DNA of 64,000 bases from Stappia indica (GCF_009789575.1 NZ_CP046908.1:1054001-1118000), one strand, 5' to 3'; shown: positions 42,039-52,850, numbered from the stretch's first letter. The notes: generated by a model not told the origin, from the sequence alone. Program-made: numbers and translations.

Positions 42039-43088
42039 ATGCAGGTGTTCAGGGCTTTCGCAATCGCGCTTTGCGCCGTCGGTCTGGCGATCTCCCCGCT
42101 CCAGGCGCAGGAGGTGGTGACGCCCCCGGCCAAGCCCGGCGAGCTGGAGGCCGCACCGACGGAGGGCGCGGATACGCAGGCCGCCCCCGAAGAGCCGGCG
42201 GCACCGCCCCTCGGCGACCTGTTCGGCGGCAACGCGGTGCCCGGCTCGTCGACGCCGGTCGTGCCCTACGCGCCCGCCATCACGCCGGACACCGGCATGC
42301 CCGACCAGGGCACGGAATCTCCAGTTTACATGGTCGCGCGCCTCGCCGAGGACGGCCCCGCCCTGACGCAGGGCGTCACCTGGCGCGTCTACCGGCCGAC
42401 GCTGGACGACACCGGCCGGCTCGAGCTGGTGGCAACTGCAACCGGCGGCGATGCCGACTTCCGCCTGGCTCCGGGCGACTATTTCGTCCACACCGCCTTC
42501 GGCTATGCCGGCCGCACCAGCCGCATCTCCGTGCGCAACGGCCTCACCAGCCAGACGGTCGTGCTCAATGCCGGCGGCATCAAGCTCGACGCGCAATTCT
42601 CCGGCAATCAGCCGATCCGCACCGGCCGGCTGGTGTTCGACATCTACGAGCGCGACTTCAACAATCGCGGCGAGCGCAAGATCGTGGCGAGCAACGTCAA
42701 GCCGGGCGACATCGTGCGGCTGAACGCCGACACCTACCACATCGTCAGCCGCTACGGCGCCGTCAACGCCACGGTGCGCGCCGACATCCGCGTCGAGCCG
42801 GGCAAGCTGACCGAGGCGACGGTCTATCACAACGCGGCCCGCGTCACGCTGAAGCTGGTCAACCAGCCGGGCGGCGAGGCCATCGCCAACACCAACTGGT
42901 CGGTGCTGACCCCCGGTGGCGATACGGTGGTGGAAGGCACGGGCGCCTTCCCGGCCTTCGTGCTGGCATCGGGAGAATATCAGGTGATCGCGCGCAACGA
43001 GGACAAGCTCTACTCGCGCGACTTCGAGGTGAAGACCGCCGCCCATGGCGAGGTCGAGGTCCTGACGAGTTCGCTTCTCAAGCAGTAG
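42039..43088 (+). CDS. Secreted protein of unknown function
   Basis: A 349-residue protein with a signal peptide (AFAIALCAVGLAISPLQAQ, cut near QAQ), then about 75 residues of Pro/Ala/Glu-rich linker, then three or so beta-sandwich repeats (WRVYRPTLDDTGRLELV, ADFRLAPGDYFVHTAFGY, PAFVLASGEYQVIARNE). The repeat type (…LxxGxYxVxxxxG…) is that of carboxypeptidase regulatory-like domains. Periplasmic; common in the Hyphomicrobiales, role unknown. Confidence 0.8.
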   Translation: MQVFRAFAIALCAVGLAISPLQAQEVVTPPAKPGELEAAPTEGADTQAAPEEPAAPPLGDLFGGNAVPGSSTPVVPYAPAITPDTGMPDQGTESPVYMVARLAEDGPALTQGVTWRVYRPTLDDTGRLELVATATGGDADFRLAPGDYFVHTAFGYAGRTSRISVRNGLTSQTVVLNAGGIKLDAQFSGNQPIRTGRLVFDIYERDFNNRGERKIVASNVKPGDIVRLNADTYHIVSRYGAVNATVRADIRVEPGKLTEATVYHNAARVTLKLVNQPGGEAIANTNWSVLTPGGDTVVEGTGAFPAFVLASGEYQVIARNEDKLYSRDFEVKTAAHGEVEVLTSSLLKQ

Positions 43089-43101
43089 TCCCGAGCAGGC
43101 C

Positions 43102-43974
43102 TCAGGCAGCGATCCGACGCAGCCGGCGCCGGTCAGGCCTGCCTCGCGGCCTGGGCACCGCCGGCGCCATCGCGACCACCCGCGCCAGCAGATGCTCGGT
43201 CATCGCCTTCTGGTCTCCGAAGGCCGCGAGTTCCTCATACGGGATCGGCGCGCCAACCCGCACGGGCAGGTCGCAGCCCATGATCCGGCGGAACTCGCGG
43301 ATATACATCGACAGGCGCAGCGTCAGCGAAACGCGCGAGACCATGTGAAAGAGCGGCGAGTTCTGGCCGTCGAAATAGAGCGGGATGACCGTGGCACGGG
43401 CCGCGCGGATCATCTTGGCCGTGAAGGTTTTCCACGGCAGCTCACGCGCGCGGCCGAAGGGTCGGTCGGCCGTTGCGACCCCGCCCCCGGGAAACACGAT
43501 GATCGTGACGCCTTCGGCGAGCAGGCGCAGGGCCTCCTGCCGGGTCCGCATATTGGTCCGTAGCGCGTCCGCCGTCTCCTCGAAGTCGATGGGCAGCGCG
43601 TAGGGACGGATCTCCGGCGCCTTCAGGAGTTCGTTGTTGATGAGGATGCGGTAGGGACGCCCCAACCGTTCGGCGAGCGACAGGATCGCCAGCCCGTCGC
43701 CGAGCCCATAAGGGTGGTTGGCGATCATCACCAGCGGTCCGTCGGGCAGGTTCTCCGGCGGCCAGCTGCCCTCTTCCACCACCACGTCGACGCCGATCAG
43801 CGCCAGCAGGTCGCTCCATTTGGTGGTCGAGGTCGCAGCGACGGCATCGCGCCAGTAGCGATAGTAGCCGAGCAGGTAATTGCGTCCCGACAGCGTCTCT
43901 ATCCAGCGGATCACGACACGCTTGGTCCACGAATGCGCCTCGTTGGCGTAGCTGAGTTCCGTTTCCTTCACCAC
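43102..43974 (-). CDS. Lysophospholipid acyltransferase family protein
   Basis: A 290-residue protein: NHPYGLGDG is the NHxxxxD catalytic motif, and IIVFPGGGVATADRPFG follows as the second conserved block. It should transfer an acyl chain to a lyso-lipid at the membrane. OlsA-type ornithine lipid acyltransferase is one possibility. The frame starts with a GTG at 43974; no ATG is in a suitable place. Confidence 0.85.
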   Translation of the reverse strand: MVKETELSYANEAHSWTKRVVIRWIETLSGRNYLLGYYRYWRDAVAATSTTKWSDLLALIGVDVVVEEGSWPPENLPDGPLVMIANHPYGLGDGLAILSLAERLGRPYRILINNELLKAPEIRPYALPIDFEETADALRTNMRTRQEALRLLAEGVTIIVFPGGGVATADRPFGRARELPWKTFTAKMIRAARATVIPLYFDGQNSPLFHMVSRVSLTLRLSMYIREFRRIMGCDLPVRVGAPIPYEELAAFGDQKAMTEHLLARVVAMAPAVPRPRGRPDRRRLRRIAA

Positions 43975-44062
43975 CCGGCCCCTGAATTCGCCTGCGCGGA
44001 AGAAACCCCGATCTAGCCCGCGTTGCGTGACAGGATCGCGACAGTCCGACAGCCCTCTTACG

Positions 44063-44094
44063 AAAAGAGCCGGCCGGGAGATCCCGACCGGCTC
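44063..44094 (-). terminator. Terminator of thrS
   Basis: GAGCCGG (44067-44073) pairs with CCGGCTC (44088-44094) with an inner CGGGA/TCCCG pair. On the minus strand four Ts follow. Confidence 0.8.
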
Positions 44095-44120
44095 ATTCTG
44101 GATTTGGGCATATGCCGTTT

Positions 44121-46076
44121 TCAGCTCCGACGCAGGTCCGGCGCCACCGCCTCTTCGACGAGCGCGGCAATCGCCTCGTCGAGCCCGGTGACGGACTGCT
44201 GCTGCGAGCCCAGCCGGCGGATGTTGACGGTGCGCTCTTCCGCCTCGCGCTTGCCGCAGACCACGATGACCGGAACCTTGGCCAGCGAGTGCTCGCGGAC
44301 CTTGTAGTTGATCTTCTCGTTGCGCAGGTCGAGTTCGGCCCGCAGACCGGCCTTCTTCATCGCCGCCTGCACCTCGCTCGCGTACTCATCCGCATCGGAG
44401 GTGATGGTGGTGACGACCACCTGCTGCGGCGCCAGCCACAGCGGGAAATGGCCCGCGAAGTTCTCGATCAGGATGCCGAGGAAGCGCTCCATCGAACCGC
44501 AGATGGCGCGGTGGATCATAACCGGCGTCTTCTTCTCGCCGTCCTTGTCGACATAGAAGGCGCCGAAGCGCTCCGGCAGGTTGAAGTCCACCTGGGTGGT
44601 GCCGCACTGCCACTCGCGCCCGATGGCATCCTTGAGCGTATACTCGAACTTCGGTCCGTAGAACGCGCCCTCGCCCGGCAGGATGTCGGTCTTGATGCGC
44701 CCGCCCGACTGGTCGGCGATCTGCTTCAGGACCTTTTCCATCACCGCTTCGGCATGATCCCAGAGCTCGTCGGAGCCGACGCGCTTCTCCGGCCGGGTCG
44801 ACAGCTTCACGACGATCTCGTTGAAGCCGAAGTCCTCGTAGACCGAGAGGATCAGATCGTTGATCTTCAGGCACTCCGCCGCCATCTGCTCCTCGGTGCA
44901 GAAGATATGGGCGTCGTCCTGGGTGAAGCCGCGCACGCGCATGAGGCCGTGCATGGCGCCCGAAGGCTCGTAGCGGTGCACCGCGCCGAACTCGGCCAGC
45001 CGCAGCGGCAGGTCGCGGTAGCTCTTCAGCCCGTGCTTGAAGATCTGGACGTGTCCCGGGCAGTTCATCGGCTTCAGGGCGAAGAGACGCGTGTCCTCGG
45101 CTTCCGGGTCGGCGCACTGCACGGAGAACATGTTCTCCTTGTACCAGCCCCAGTGACCCGAGGTCTCCCACAGCGAAGTGTCGAGGATCTGCGGCGCGTT
45201 GACCTCGTCATAATCCTCGTCGAGGCGCCGACGCATATAGGCGACCAGGCTCTGGAACAGGCTCCAGCCCTTGGCATGCCAGAACACGACGCCCGGCCCC
45301 TCTTCCTGGAAATGGAACAGGTCCATCTCCCGGCCGAGCTTGCGGTGGTCGCGCTTCTCCGCCTCCTCCAGCATGTGGAGATAGGCCTTGAGCTCGGCCT
45401 CGTTCGCCCAGGCGGTGCCGTAGATGCGGGTCAGCATCTCGTTGTTGCTGTCGCCGCGCCAATAGGCGCCGGCCACCTTCATCAGCTTGAAGGCATCGCC
45501 CACCTGGCGGGTGGAGGCCATGTGCGGCCCACGGCACAGGTCGAGCCACGCGCCCTGGCGATAGATCTTCACGTCCTGGTCGGCCGGAATCGCATCGACC
45601 AGCTCGACCTTGTAGGTCTCGCCCTTTTCCAGGAAGTGGCGCTTCGCCTCGTCGCGCGACCACACCTCGCGGGTGAAGGCATCGCCCCGCTGGATGATCT
45701 CGCGCATCTTCTTCTCGATGACCGGCAGGTCGTCGGGCGTGAAGGGCTCATCGCGCTTGAAGTCGTAGTAGAAACCGTTCTCGATCACCGGACCGATGGT
45801 CACCTGCGTCCCCGGCCAAAGTTCCTGCACCGCCTCGGCCATCACATGGGCGGCGTCGTGGCGGATCAGCTCCAGCGCCCGCGGGTCCTCGCGGGTGACG
45901 ATTTCCAGCCGGGCGTCGCGCTCGATCGGCAGCGACAGGTCCGCGAGCTCTCCGTCGAGCGTCACGGCGACCGCCTTCTTGGCCAGCGACTTGGAAATGC
46001 CGGCAGCGATCTCGGCGCCGGTCACGCCGGGCGAAAAATCACGAACCGAATTGTCGGGGAAGGTCAGATGGATCAT
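44121..46076 (-). CDS. thrS: Threonyl-tRNA synthetase
   Basis: A 651-residue class II synthetase. TGS domain (residues 1-60), editing domain with [17 protein letters not shown], then the catalytic core: RHEPSG-like [15 protein letters not shown] and motif 3 [13 protein letters not shown], and the C-terminal anticodon domain. GGAG lies seven bases before the ATG 46076; upstream in-frame codons are not needed. Normal length. Note that the prophage is integrated in a tRNA-Thr gene in the same region, by chance. Confidence 0.95.
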   Translation of the reverse strand: MIHLTFPDNSVRDFSPGVTGAEIAAGISKSLAKKAVAVTLDGELADLSLPIERDARLEIVTREDPRALELIRHDAAHVMAEAVQELWPGTQVTIGPVIENGFYYDFKRDEPFTPDDLPVIEKKMREIIQRGDAFTREVWSRDEAKRHFLEKGETYKVELVDAIPADQDVKIYRQGAWLDLCRGPHMASTRQVGDAFKLMKVAGAYWRGDSNNEMLTRIYGTAWANEAELKAYLHMLEEAEKRDHRKLGREMDLFHFQEEGPGVVFWHAKGWSLFQSLVAYMRRRLDEDYDEVNAPQILDTSLWETSGHWGWYKENMFSVQCADPEAEDTRLFALKPMNCPGHVQIFKHGLKSYRDLPLRLAEFGAVHRYEPSGAMHGLMRVRGFTQDDAHIFCTEEQMAAECLKINDLILSVYEDFGFNEIVVKLSTRPEKRVGSDELWDHAEAVMEKVLKQIADQSGGRIKTDILPGEGAFYGPKFEYTLKDAIGREWQCGTTQVDFNLPERFGAFYVDKDGEKKTPVMIHRAICGSMERFLGILIENFAGHFPLWLAPQQVVVTTITSDADEYASEVQAAMKKAGLRAELDLRNEKINYKVREHSLAKVPVIVVCGKREAEERTVNIRRLGSQQQSVTGLDEAIAALVEEAVAPDLRRS

Positions 46077-46260
46077 GTCTGTCTCCGGCTCACTCCTGCA
46101 AACAGGGCAGGTAAGCGTTGTGTTTTTGGACCGCGGTTGAATAGAGGATTTGGGCAAGGGCGGCAACCGTTACAACCCGGACGAAGGCCAAGTCCTTCTC
46201 TCGGGGGCCTGGCAGGGACCGGCCTCACGCACCGCCGCGACCGACAAATCCATTGCGCCA

Positions 46261-46296
46261 AAAAGCAGCGGGCCGGACCATGTGGTCCAGCCCGCT
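46261..46296 (-). terminator. Terminator of the chemoreceptor gene
   Basis: AGCGGGC (46267-46273) pairs with GCCCGCT (46290-46296), with GGACCA/TGGTCC inside. On the minus strand a short TTTT run follows. Confidence 0.8.
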
Positions 46297-46326
46297 CTCA
46301 TGATTGCCTCAGGGAAGGATGACGGC

Positions 46327-48000
46327 TCAGGCGGCCCTGAGAGTGCGGAGGAACTGGCTGACCTCCTCCTCCAGCGTACGGGACTGCCCCGAGAGCGCGC
46401 CGGACAGGCTCATGAGCTGCGTCGAGGCAGCGCCGGTCATTTCCGCTGCCGTGCCCACGCCGGCAATGTTCTGCGTCACCTCGTTCGCGCCCGAGGACGC
46501 ACGATTGATGTTCGTGGCAATTTCGTTGGTTGCCGCGCCCTGCTGCTCCACTGCAATGGAGATTGCCTGGGATGCGTCCTGGATCGTGTTGATGGTGTGG
46601 ACGATCTGCGAGATCGAGTCGACGGTCGTGCGGGTCGCTGCCTGGATCTCCGTGATCTTGCCGGAGATTTCCTCGGTAGCCTTGGCCGTCTGGCTTGCCA
46701 GCCCCTTGACCTCGGCCGCGACCACGGCGAAGCCCTTGCCCGCCTCCCCGGCTCGTGCAGCCTCGATCGTCGCATTCAGCGCCAGCAGGTTGGTTTGCTC
46801 GGCAATCGTCGTGATCAGCTCGACCACTTCCCCGATCTTCTGGGCAGCCTCAGACAGAGAGTTGACGTGACGGCTCGTCTTTTCGGCGGTTGTTGCGGCA
46901 TCCTTCGAAATGGTCACCGAGCGCTCGACCTGCGAGGTGATCTCGCTGATGGATGCCGACAGCTCCTCCGCTCCAACGGCAACCGTCTGCACGTTGGTCG
47001 AGGCCTCCTCCGCAGCTCCCGAAACCGCCTGCGCCTGGCGCGAGGTTTCTTCTGCGTTCGCGGACAGGCCTTCGGCCGCGCTGGCGACTTCGCCGGAGGC
47101 ACGCACCAGCGACTGGACCAGTTGTCCCATCGTCGCCTCGAACTGATCGGCCAAGGCGCGGCGCTGGCTCAGAGCCTGCTCGGCGTTGCGTGCCTCTGTT
47201 GCGATCTGCTCCGCACGCAAATTCTCGTTTTCCCGCAGGCTGTCGCGGAATGTCTGCAGCGTGTTCGCCATGTCGCCGAGCTCATTCTTGCGCCCTGCGC
47301 AAGGAATGTGGGCGTCGAAGTCGCCGCCGGCAATCTGGCTCATAGCGCCGGAAATACCGACGATGTTCCGGGTCACGTTGGCGACGATGTAATAGATGTA
47401 AACGAGACCGATCACCCCCGCGATCGAGGCGGCAACCGTGAAGATCCAGAAGATACTGGAATACTCTTCTTCGGAGTGCGTCACGGATGCACGGGAACCT
47501 TGCTCGTTGAGATTTATCAGGTTTGCAAGATCGTGGGACAGGCTGTCGAATTCGGGGCGAATCTCATCCCGAAGAATAACCGTCGCTTCTGCGTTCTTGT
47601 TCTGACGCGACAGCTCGACGACATCGTCGCTGCGCTTCAGATAGTCGGCCCACTTGGCCTTGAACCCGTCATAGACGCCCTGCTCTTCCGGCGACGAAAT
47701 GAGCTTTTCATATTTTTGAGAGCTTGCGACGATGGCAGCCTGGATATCTGCCAGTTTCTTTTCCGCATTACGCATGGCCGCGTCATCGGCCGAGAGAATG
47801 TGCTCGGCCTGGTAGATTCGGAAGTCGGACGTTGCTGTGTTGATGGCATTCACCACGCTGACGCTTGGCAGCCAATTGTTGCCCAGCTCCTCGGCGCTGC
47901 TGTTCATCGTCGCCAAACCCGAGAGACCAACCCACGCGAGAGACGCCACTGCGGTCAGCAGCGCTACAGTGAATGAAATCAGAAGTGCCCTCAAACTCAT
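46327..48000 (-). CDS. Methyl-accepting chemotaxis protein
   Basis: A 557-residue receptor: first membrane segment ([18 protein letters not shown]), a four-helix periplasmic sensor (residues 40-190), second membrane segment ([19 protein letters not shown]), a HAMP region ([20 protein letters not shown]) and a signalling tip with [20 protein letters not shown]. The C-terminus FLRTLRAA has no pentapeptide tether for methylation enzymes. Ligand unknown. Confidence 0.93.
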   Translation of the reverse strand: MSLRALLISFTVALLTAVASLAWVGLSGLATMNSSAEELGNNWLPSVSVVNAINTATSDFRIYQAEHILSADDAAMRNAEKKLADIQAAIVASSQKYEKLISSPEEQGVYDGFKAKWADYLKRSDDVVELSRQNKNAEATVILRDEIRPEFDSLSHDLANLINLNEQGSRASVTHSEEEYSSIFWIFTVAASIAGVIGLVYIYYIVANVTRNIVGISGAMSQIAGGDFDAHIPCAGRKNELGDMANTLQTFRDSLRENENLRAEQIATEARNAEQALSQRRALADQFEATMGQLVQSLVRASGEVASAAEGLSANAEETSRQAQAVSGAAEEASTNVQTVAVGAEELSASISEITSQVERSVTISKDAATTAEKTSRHVNSLSEAAQKIGEVVELITTIAEQTNLLALNATIEAARAGEAGKGFAVVAAEVKGLASQTAKATEEISGKITEIQAATRTTVDSISQIVHTINTIQDASQAISIAVEQQGAATNEIATNINRASSGANEVTQNIAGVGTAAEMTGAASTQLMSLSGALSGQSRTLEEEVSQFLRTLRAA

Positions 48001-48325
48001 TTCCGTCGCGCCTCCAAAAGCGGATTACTTGCGACAGCTACCAAAAAACAATTAAAGAACATTGAATTACATAGAGTTGAAATATTTTAAAAATCACAAT
48101 CCAGGATCGCGCAGGTTCTATTTCCAATTGTATTGAAGGTGTTTCTACGTAATATAATATCCGGACCGATGGCCTTTGCGTCAGGCCGGCAGGCGGCAAG
48201 TCGGGCAGTCACCCGCCTCCGCACGTCTGGAGGTTACGCAAGGTCCGGAAGAACCGTCGGCCCGAGCACTCCGTGCCCCAAAGGGCGGGCAACAGGGGGC
48301 GCACGCCCGAGCTGATGCAAATGCG
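48001..48325. other. Intergenic region upstream of chemoreceptor gene
   Basis: The first 160 bases next to the chemoreceptor start are AT-rich and should hold its promoter; no clear hexamers with proper spacing are seen. The rest is GC-rich and without a recognisable gene. Confidence 0.5.
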
Positions 48326-49780
48326 CTACCGCGCCTCGATCCGGCGGACGAACCAGCGCACCAACCTCTCCCAGACCGCGTCCTTCTCCATCGAGTCCTC
48401 CACCCCGTGATCGAGGTTGGGATTGTCGTTGACCTCGATGACGACGACCCGGTCGCCGAAGGACTTGAGGTCGACGCCGTAGAGCCCGTCGCCGATCAGG
48501 CGGGCGGCACGAACGGCGGTTTCCACCACGGCAGGCGGCGTCTCGGCGAGCGAGATGGAGCGGAAACTGCCCTCCTTCGCCTGCTTGCCGTCCTCGTGCT
48601 TGACGATCTGCCAGTGCTTCTTGGCCATCAGGTACTGCACGGCGAACAGGGGCTCGCCGTCCAGCACACCGATGCGCCAGTCGAACTCGGTCGGGCAGTA
48701 TTCCTGCGCGATGATGATGTCGCTGTCTTCCAGAAGCTCCTTCACCTTGTCGGCGATGGCAGCCTCGCCCGCGACGCGGAACACGCCGCGGCTGAACGAG
48801 CCGTCCGGGATCTTCAGCACCACCGGCGAGCCGAGCCGCGCCTCCAGCCCCGCCGCTTCCTTGACGCTCGACAGGATCGCCGTCTTCGGGATCGGAATGC
48901 CGTGCGTTTCCATCAGCTCGGCGAGATAGACCTTGTTGGTGCAACGGATCATCGACACCGGATCGTCGATCACCGGCATGCGTTCCTGCACCGCCCGGCG
49001 GGCGAAGCGATAGGTGTGGTTGTCGATATTCGTGGTCTCGCGGATGAACAGCGCGTCGTATTGCGCCAGCCGGTCGAGATCCCCCTTGCCGATCGGCACG
49101 ATCTCGACGCCCTGGCGTCCGGCGACCTTGGCCAGATGGCGCAGCGAGGCCTGGCTCGACGGCGGCAGGTCCTCCTTCGGGTTGGCGAGCACGGCGAGCG
49201 AGTATTTCATCGGCATGCGCTGCTTCGGCGCCCGCCAGGCGCGGTGCGTGTAGCTTTCCAGGCTGGCGCTCAGGAAGCCGCGCGAGGCCTCGTCGAGATC
49301 GGAGATCGGCACGACGCGGATGCGGGTGATCGCCCGCCAGCTGTCCTTGCCAAGACTCACCTCCAGGATCGGCGCCCGGTACCAGTCGAACAGCAGGCGC
49401 GCAAACGGTTCGAGGGCGGCGATCTCCGTCTGGCCGAGGCAGACCAGCAGCTTGTCGCCGACGCCGTCCGTCTTTGCCAGGCACCGGTTGAGACTGTCCT
49501 CCAGCTCGGGCAGCGCGTGCCGGTACAGCCCCTTGCGCGACAGCTCGATCATCGTCTCGACGTTCGGCAGCACCCGGTGCTGCCGTGCTTCGGCCAGCAG
49601 CGAGGCGTAATAGCCCGCCCCCTGGTAGGCGAAGGACCGCGACAGGTTGATGATGTTCGGGTTGGTGCCGGTGAAGAGCTTGGGGCGCAGCATGTAGTCG
49701 CGCACGCTCATCACCTTGTGGGGCGTGTCGGCGTTGGAAAAATCCTTCGGATTGTCGACGAGAACGACCCATGTAGCCAT
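48326..49780 (-). CDS. RimK-like ATP-grasp ligase with RLAN domain
   Basis: A 484-residue protein. The first 170 residues form the RLAN domain (MATWVVLVDNPKDFSN) that precedes some RimK-type ligases. The ATP-grasp part runs from about 200 to the end: RYDALF-like QYDALFIRETTNIDNHTY, LKIPDGSFSRGVFRV (ATP loop) and VVVIEVNDNPNLDHG (metal-binding Glu and Asn). RimK-type enzymes ligate amino acids or short peptides to a carboxyl end. The start lies five bases after the stop of the GNAT-C39 gene, so the two form an operon. Target unknown. Confidence 0.85.
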   Translation of the reverse strand: MATWVVLVDNPKDFSNADTPHKVMSVRDYMLRPKLFTGTNPNIINLSRSFAYQGAGYYASLLAEARQHRVLPNVETMIELSRKGLYRHALPELEDSLNRCLAKTDGVGDKLLVCLGQTEIAALEPFARLLFDWYRAPILEVSLGKDSWRAITRIRVVPISDLDEASRGFLSASLESYTHRAWRAPKQRMPMKYSLAVLANPKEDLPPSSQASLRHLAKVAGRQGVEIVPIGKGDLDRLAQYDALFIRETTNIDNHTYRFARRAVQERMPVIDDPVSMIRCTNKVYLAELMETHGIPIPKTAILSSVKEAAGLEARLGSPVVLKIPDGSFSRGVFRVAGEAAIADKVKELLEDSDIIIAQEYCPTEFDWRIGVLDGEPLFAVQYLMAKKHWQIVKHEDGKQAKEGSFRSISLAETPPAVVETAVRAARLIGDGLYGVDLKSFGDRVVVIEVNDNPNLDHGVEDSMEKDAVWERLVRWFVRRIEAR

Positions 49781-49785
49781 CGGTC

Positions 49786-51009
49786 TCAGCCCTTTCTCAA
49801 GATGATCTGCGCGCGCACCGGCGGCTTGCCCCAACGGGCCATGCGGTCGAATTCGGCATCCGGCACCGGCAGGTTCGAGGCGTCCTGCGGCGTCTCGTAT
49901 CCCTCGTAGCCGAGCCAGGGGTCGTGAATGAACAGATGGCGGGCGTCCTCGCCCTGTACCAGCACCCAGTGCGGGCCGCGCCGGCCGAGCATGCGGTATT
50001 CGGAGATCAGCACGATGGCGAGTGCGCCCGCCCGCACCTCCGCTGCCAGCGCCCGGGCGGGCAGTTGCTCCTCCATCACGGGAACACCAAGCCGCCGCGC
50101 CTCGGCGCGATAGTCGTCCTGCACGGTCTGCATCACCCGCTGCTTGTCGGGATCGCGCACGGAGGAGATGAACAGGTGCCCCGGCGGCGACAGCCGCACC
50201 TCGGCGGAAAGCCCGCGGCTCGCGGCCGCGACGGCAAGGCCGAACGGCCCGCAGCCGCCATGGCCGGAGGCGAGGTAGATGGTCGTCGATTCCCGCCAGA
50301 GCCGCAGCTCAAGCCTTTCGCCCAGGTCGGTGGCCGGGTCGAAATGCTTGAGCGCCATCATCAGGCAGGCCGGCCCGCAGGTGAACTCGGTCGTCTGCGC
50401 GTGGTACGGCACGGTGGAAGGACGTGCGGCCTCATCGTGCAGCAGCTTCTCCATCCGCAGCGCGGCGGTGCCGTCCTCATAGTAGTCGGCAACCCGCCCA
50501 TGCACCCGATATCCGGCCTTCTTGTAAAGGCCGCGGGCCGTCGTGTTGTCCTCGCGCACTTCCAGTCGCAAGACGATCCTGTCGCGGGCGAAGGCGTCGG
50601 CCTCGGCCGCTGCGAGCAGCACCCGGCCGTATCCCTGCCCGCGCATCTCCTCGCGCAGGGCAAAGGAGTAAAGCCGCGCAAGCGCCGTCCCGGAACGGAA
50701 CAGCAGCAGGGCATAGCCGATGATCCTGCCCGCCTTCTCGGCAATGACGAAGGAGGCACCGGGGCTTTCAAGGAAGCGGCGGAAGGACCGCCGGGAGATC
50801 CGGTCCTGCGTGAAGCAGGCTTCCTCGACCTCGACAAGCGCGGAAAGGTCCTCCGGTCTGGCGACGCGCAGGGTGGGCCTGTCGCCGCCGGGTCGAGGTT
50901 CCGGGTCGGTTTCCGGCGCGTTTTCGCGGCCGGCTTCAGGTGCCGGGGCCGGCCCTGTCTCGAGAGTGTTCAAGTCCGGATCTCCGGGGGAATCTGCTGG
51001 GTCGATCAC
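49786..51009 (-). CDS. GNAT acetyltransferase fused to C39-like peptidase
   Basis: A 407-residue fusion. After a Pro/Glu-rich leader of 45 residues, residues 46-190 are GNAT (MRGQGYGRVLLAAAEADAF holds the acetyl-CoA loop). Residues 198-400 are a papain/C39-like peptidase (DUF3335-type): Cys211 (TEFTCGPACLMMAL), His347 (GPHWVLV) and Asp363 (IHDPW) are the likely triad. With the ATP-grasp ligase it makes a two-gene set that could ligate, acetylate and cut peptides. The partnership is inferred from the operon. Confidence 0.85.
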   Translation of the reverse strand: MIDPADSPGDPDLNTLETGPAPAPEAGRENAPETDPEPRPGGDRPTLRVARPEDLSALVEVEEACFTQDRISRRSFRRFLESPGASFVIAEKAGRIIGYALLLFRSGTALARLYSFALREEMRGQGYGRVLLAAAEADAFARDRIVLRLEVREDNTTARGLYKKAGYRVHGRVADYYEDGTAALRMEKLLHDEAARPSTVPYHAQTTEFTCGPACLMMALKHFDPATDLGERLELRLWRESTTIYLASGHGGCGPFGLAVAAASRGLSAEVRLSPPGHLFISSVRDPDKQRVMQTVQDDYRAEARRLGVPVMEEQLPARALAAEVRAGALAIVLISEYRMLGRRGPHWVLVQGEDARHLFIHDPWLGYEGYETPQDASNLPVPDAEFDRMARWGKPPVRAQIILRKG

Positions 51010-51140
51010 CGGTCGCCGCCTGTTCGCTCATGGCGCTTTCCCGATGATGACCTGAAAGGCCTCTATCTCCAAATTCGCCTTGCGTCTTCAACGGGTTTCG
51101 CATGGCTCCAACGGAATTCGCATGGCCGCGGGAAACACCC

Positions 51141-51494
51141 TCAATCGAGCCGCGTCGCAGGGTCGATATGGTCCGCCGTCCACTGCCCGTAGCGCCACGG
51201 CAGATACCATCTGGCCCTCTCCGGCAGGTGCTCGGGAATCGGGTCGAAACCGCTGCCGCCGCCGGGCCGGCAGCGCTGCAGGCGCGCAAAACCCATCCAG
51301 CTTCCGGCCCACAATCCGTAGCGGGTGATGGCATCGGCCGTGTATCCCGAGCAACTCGGCGCATAGCGGCAGGAGCGGCCGATAAAGGCCGACAGGGTCA
51401 GCTGGTAGATGCGGATCAGCAGCAGACCGATGCGCGCGGGCACGCCGGGTGCGTCCTTGCCCGTGCTGTCGTGGGCGGGCCGACCAGTACACAT
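51141..51494 (-). CDS. yidD: Membrane protein insertion factor YidD
   Basis: A 117-residue protein: LIRIYQLTLSAFIGRSCRYA, PSCSGYTADAITRYG and RLQRCRPGGGSGFDPIPE are the YidD motifs. Small amphipathic protein that helps YidC. The start ATG 51494 (MCTGRPAH) is 12 bases after the Fe-S scaffold gene, so they may be co-transcribed. Confidence 0.92.
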   Translation of the reverse strand: MCTGRPAHDSTGKDAPGVPARIGLLLIRIYQLTLSAFIGRSCRYAPSCSGYTADAITRYGLWAGSWMGFARLQRCRPGGGSGFDPIPEHLPERARWYLPWRYGQWTADHIDPATRLD

Positions 51495-51505
51495 GCCCCG
51501 ATCCT

Positions 51506-51943
51506 TCAGGCCGCGCGCCGCGCCTCGATCTGCTCGGCGGCTTCCACCACCGCCTCGAAGGCCAGCATTGTGGAGGCGTGGCGAGCCTTGAAGTCGCGCA
51601 CCGGCTGCAGCACGGCCGCCTCGGCAAAACGTCCGCTCGGCGGCGGCCCGTTTTCCTTCAGCATGGCCAGCACCGCATCGCGCGCCTCGCGCAACTCGTC
51701 CAGCGTCGCGCCCTTGATATGCCGCGCCACGATGGCAGCGGACGCCTGACCGAGCGCGCAGGCTTTGACGTCCTGCGCGAAATCGGTCACAACTCCTTCT
51801 TGCATTTTCAGGTCGACAACCACCGTCGAGCCGCACAACTTGGAATGCGCCTTCGCGGAGGCATCGGGTGCGTCGAGACGGCCAAGGCAGGGGATGTTGC
51901 CGGCGAGTTCGAGGATCTTCGAGTTGTAGATGTCGTCGAGCAT
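51506..51943 (-). CDS. SufU/IscU-like iron-sulfur scaffold protein
   Basis: A 145-residue protein (MLDDIYNSKILELAGNIP). Three Cys in the scaffold arrangement: CLGRLDAP, KLCGSTVVVDLKMQ and VKACALGQASAAIV. This type in Alphaproteobacteria lies by folE and hisI as here. Builds or carries Fe-S clusters. Divergent from folE with a 271-base gap. Confidence 0.85.
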   Translation of the reverse strand: MLDDIYNSKILELAGNIPCLGRLDAPDASAKAHSKLCGSTVVVDLKMQEGVVTDFAQDVKACALGQASAAIVARHIKGATLDELREARDAVLAMLKENGPPPSGRFAEAAVLQPVRDFKARHASTMLAFEAVVEAAEQIEARRAA

Positions 51944-52214
51944 GGGCGCCTCATCAAGACAGCGTGACGCCGGAGCAACCGGCTTCACAGCCATTTGGCA
52001 TTTCTTATATAGGGTGGAACGCGGGAAAGAAATGGACACACAGGTCTCAGGTCGCGACCGGGCCGGACAGGTCGCGAAGAATTGCCGTAATTCAAACAAC
52101 ATGGCATGCGACCCCTCCGCCGCCCGGGGCCAGCACTTTGAGAAACTCCAGTGGTCCGAAATCACGGGGGCGGCGTAAGGGATGCGGAATACAGTACAAT
52201 CGGGAGATCCCGCA

Positions 52215-52850
52215 ATGGATGCCATCTTGAAGCCGGTCACGACCCGCGACGACACTGCGGCGGCAACCCGCCCCCGCCCGTCCCGCGAGGAAGTGGAAGC
52301 GGCCGTGCGCACACTGCTTGCCTGGACCGGAGACGATCCCGAGCGCGAGGGGCTGCTCGACACGCCCAAGCGCGTCGCCAAGGCGTATGAAGAAATTTTC
52401 TCCGGCTACTTCCAGGACCCGGCAGAACACCTGAAGCGCACCTTCGAGGATGTCGGCGGCTATGACGACATCGTGCTCGTGCGCGGCATCCCGTTCTTCT
52501 CGCATTGCGAGCATCACATGCTGCCCTTCGTCGGCGAGGCGCATGTCGCCTACTATCCGTCGGAAGGCGTCGTCGGCCTGTCGAAGATCGCGCGCGTGAT
52601 CGACATCTTCGCCAAGCGCCTGCAGACGCAGGAGAACCTGACGGCCCAGGTCGTCGATGCGATCGATACGCATCTTGCTCCGCGCGGCATCGCCGTGATG
52701 ATCGAGGCCGAGCACCAGTGCATGACCATGCGCGGCGTGCAGAAGCAGGGCGTTACGACCATCACCACCCAGTTCACCGGCGTGTTCCGGGACGATCCCA
52801 GCGAGCAGGTCCGCTTCATGAGCCTGGTTCGCGGCGGCCGTCGCGACTGA
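52215..52850 (+). CDS. folE: GTP cyclohydrolase I
   Basis: A 211-residue enzyme: [36 protein letters not shown] (zinc Cys and His) and [17 protein letters not shown]-like segment, ending MSLVRGG. First step of folate synthesis from GTP. GGAG lies eight bases before ATG 52215; an upstream ATG at 52182 would add 11 residues. Zinc Cys at HCEHH and EHQCM. Confidence 0.95.
   Translation: MDAILKPVTTRDDTAAATRPRPSREEVEAAVRTLLAWTGDDPEREGLLDTPKRVAKAYEEIFSGYFQDPAEHLKRTFEDVGGYDDIVLVRGIPFFSHCEHHMLPFVGEAHVAYYPSEGVVGLSKIARVIDIFAKRLQTQENLTAQVVDAIDTHLAPRGIAVMIEAEHQCMTMRGVQKQGVTTITTQFTGVFRDDPSEQVRFMSLVRGGRRD

Noticed and set aside
44112-46322. 736-codon open frame on the plus strand opposite thrS
   Set aside because: Antisense shadow of thrS; the composition (His, Arg, Leu) is that of reversed high-GC coding DNA.
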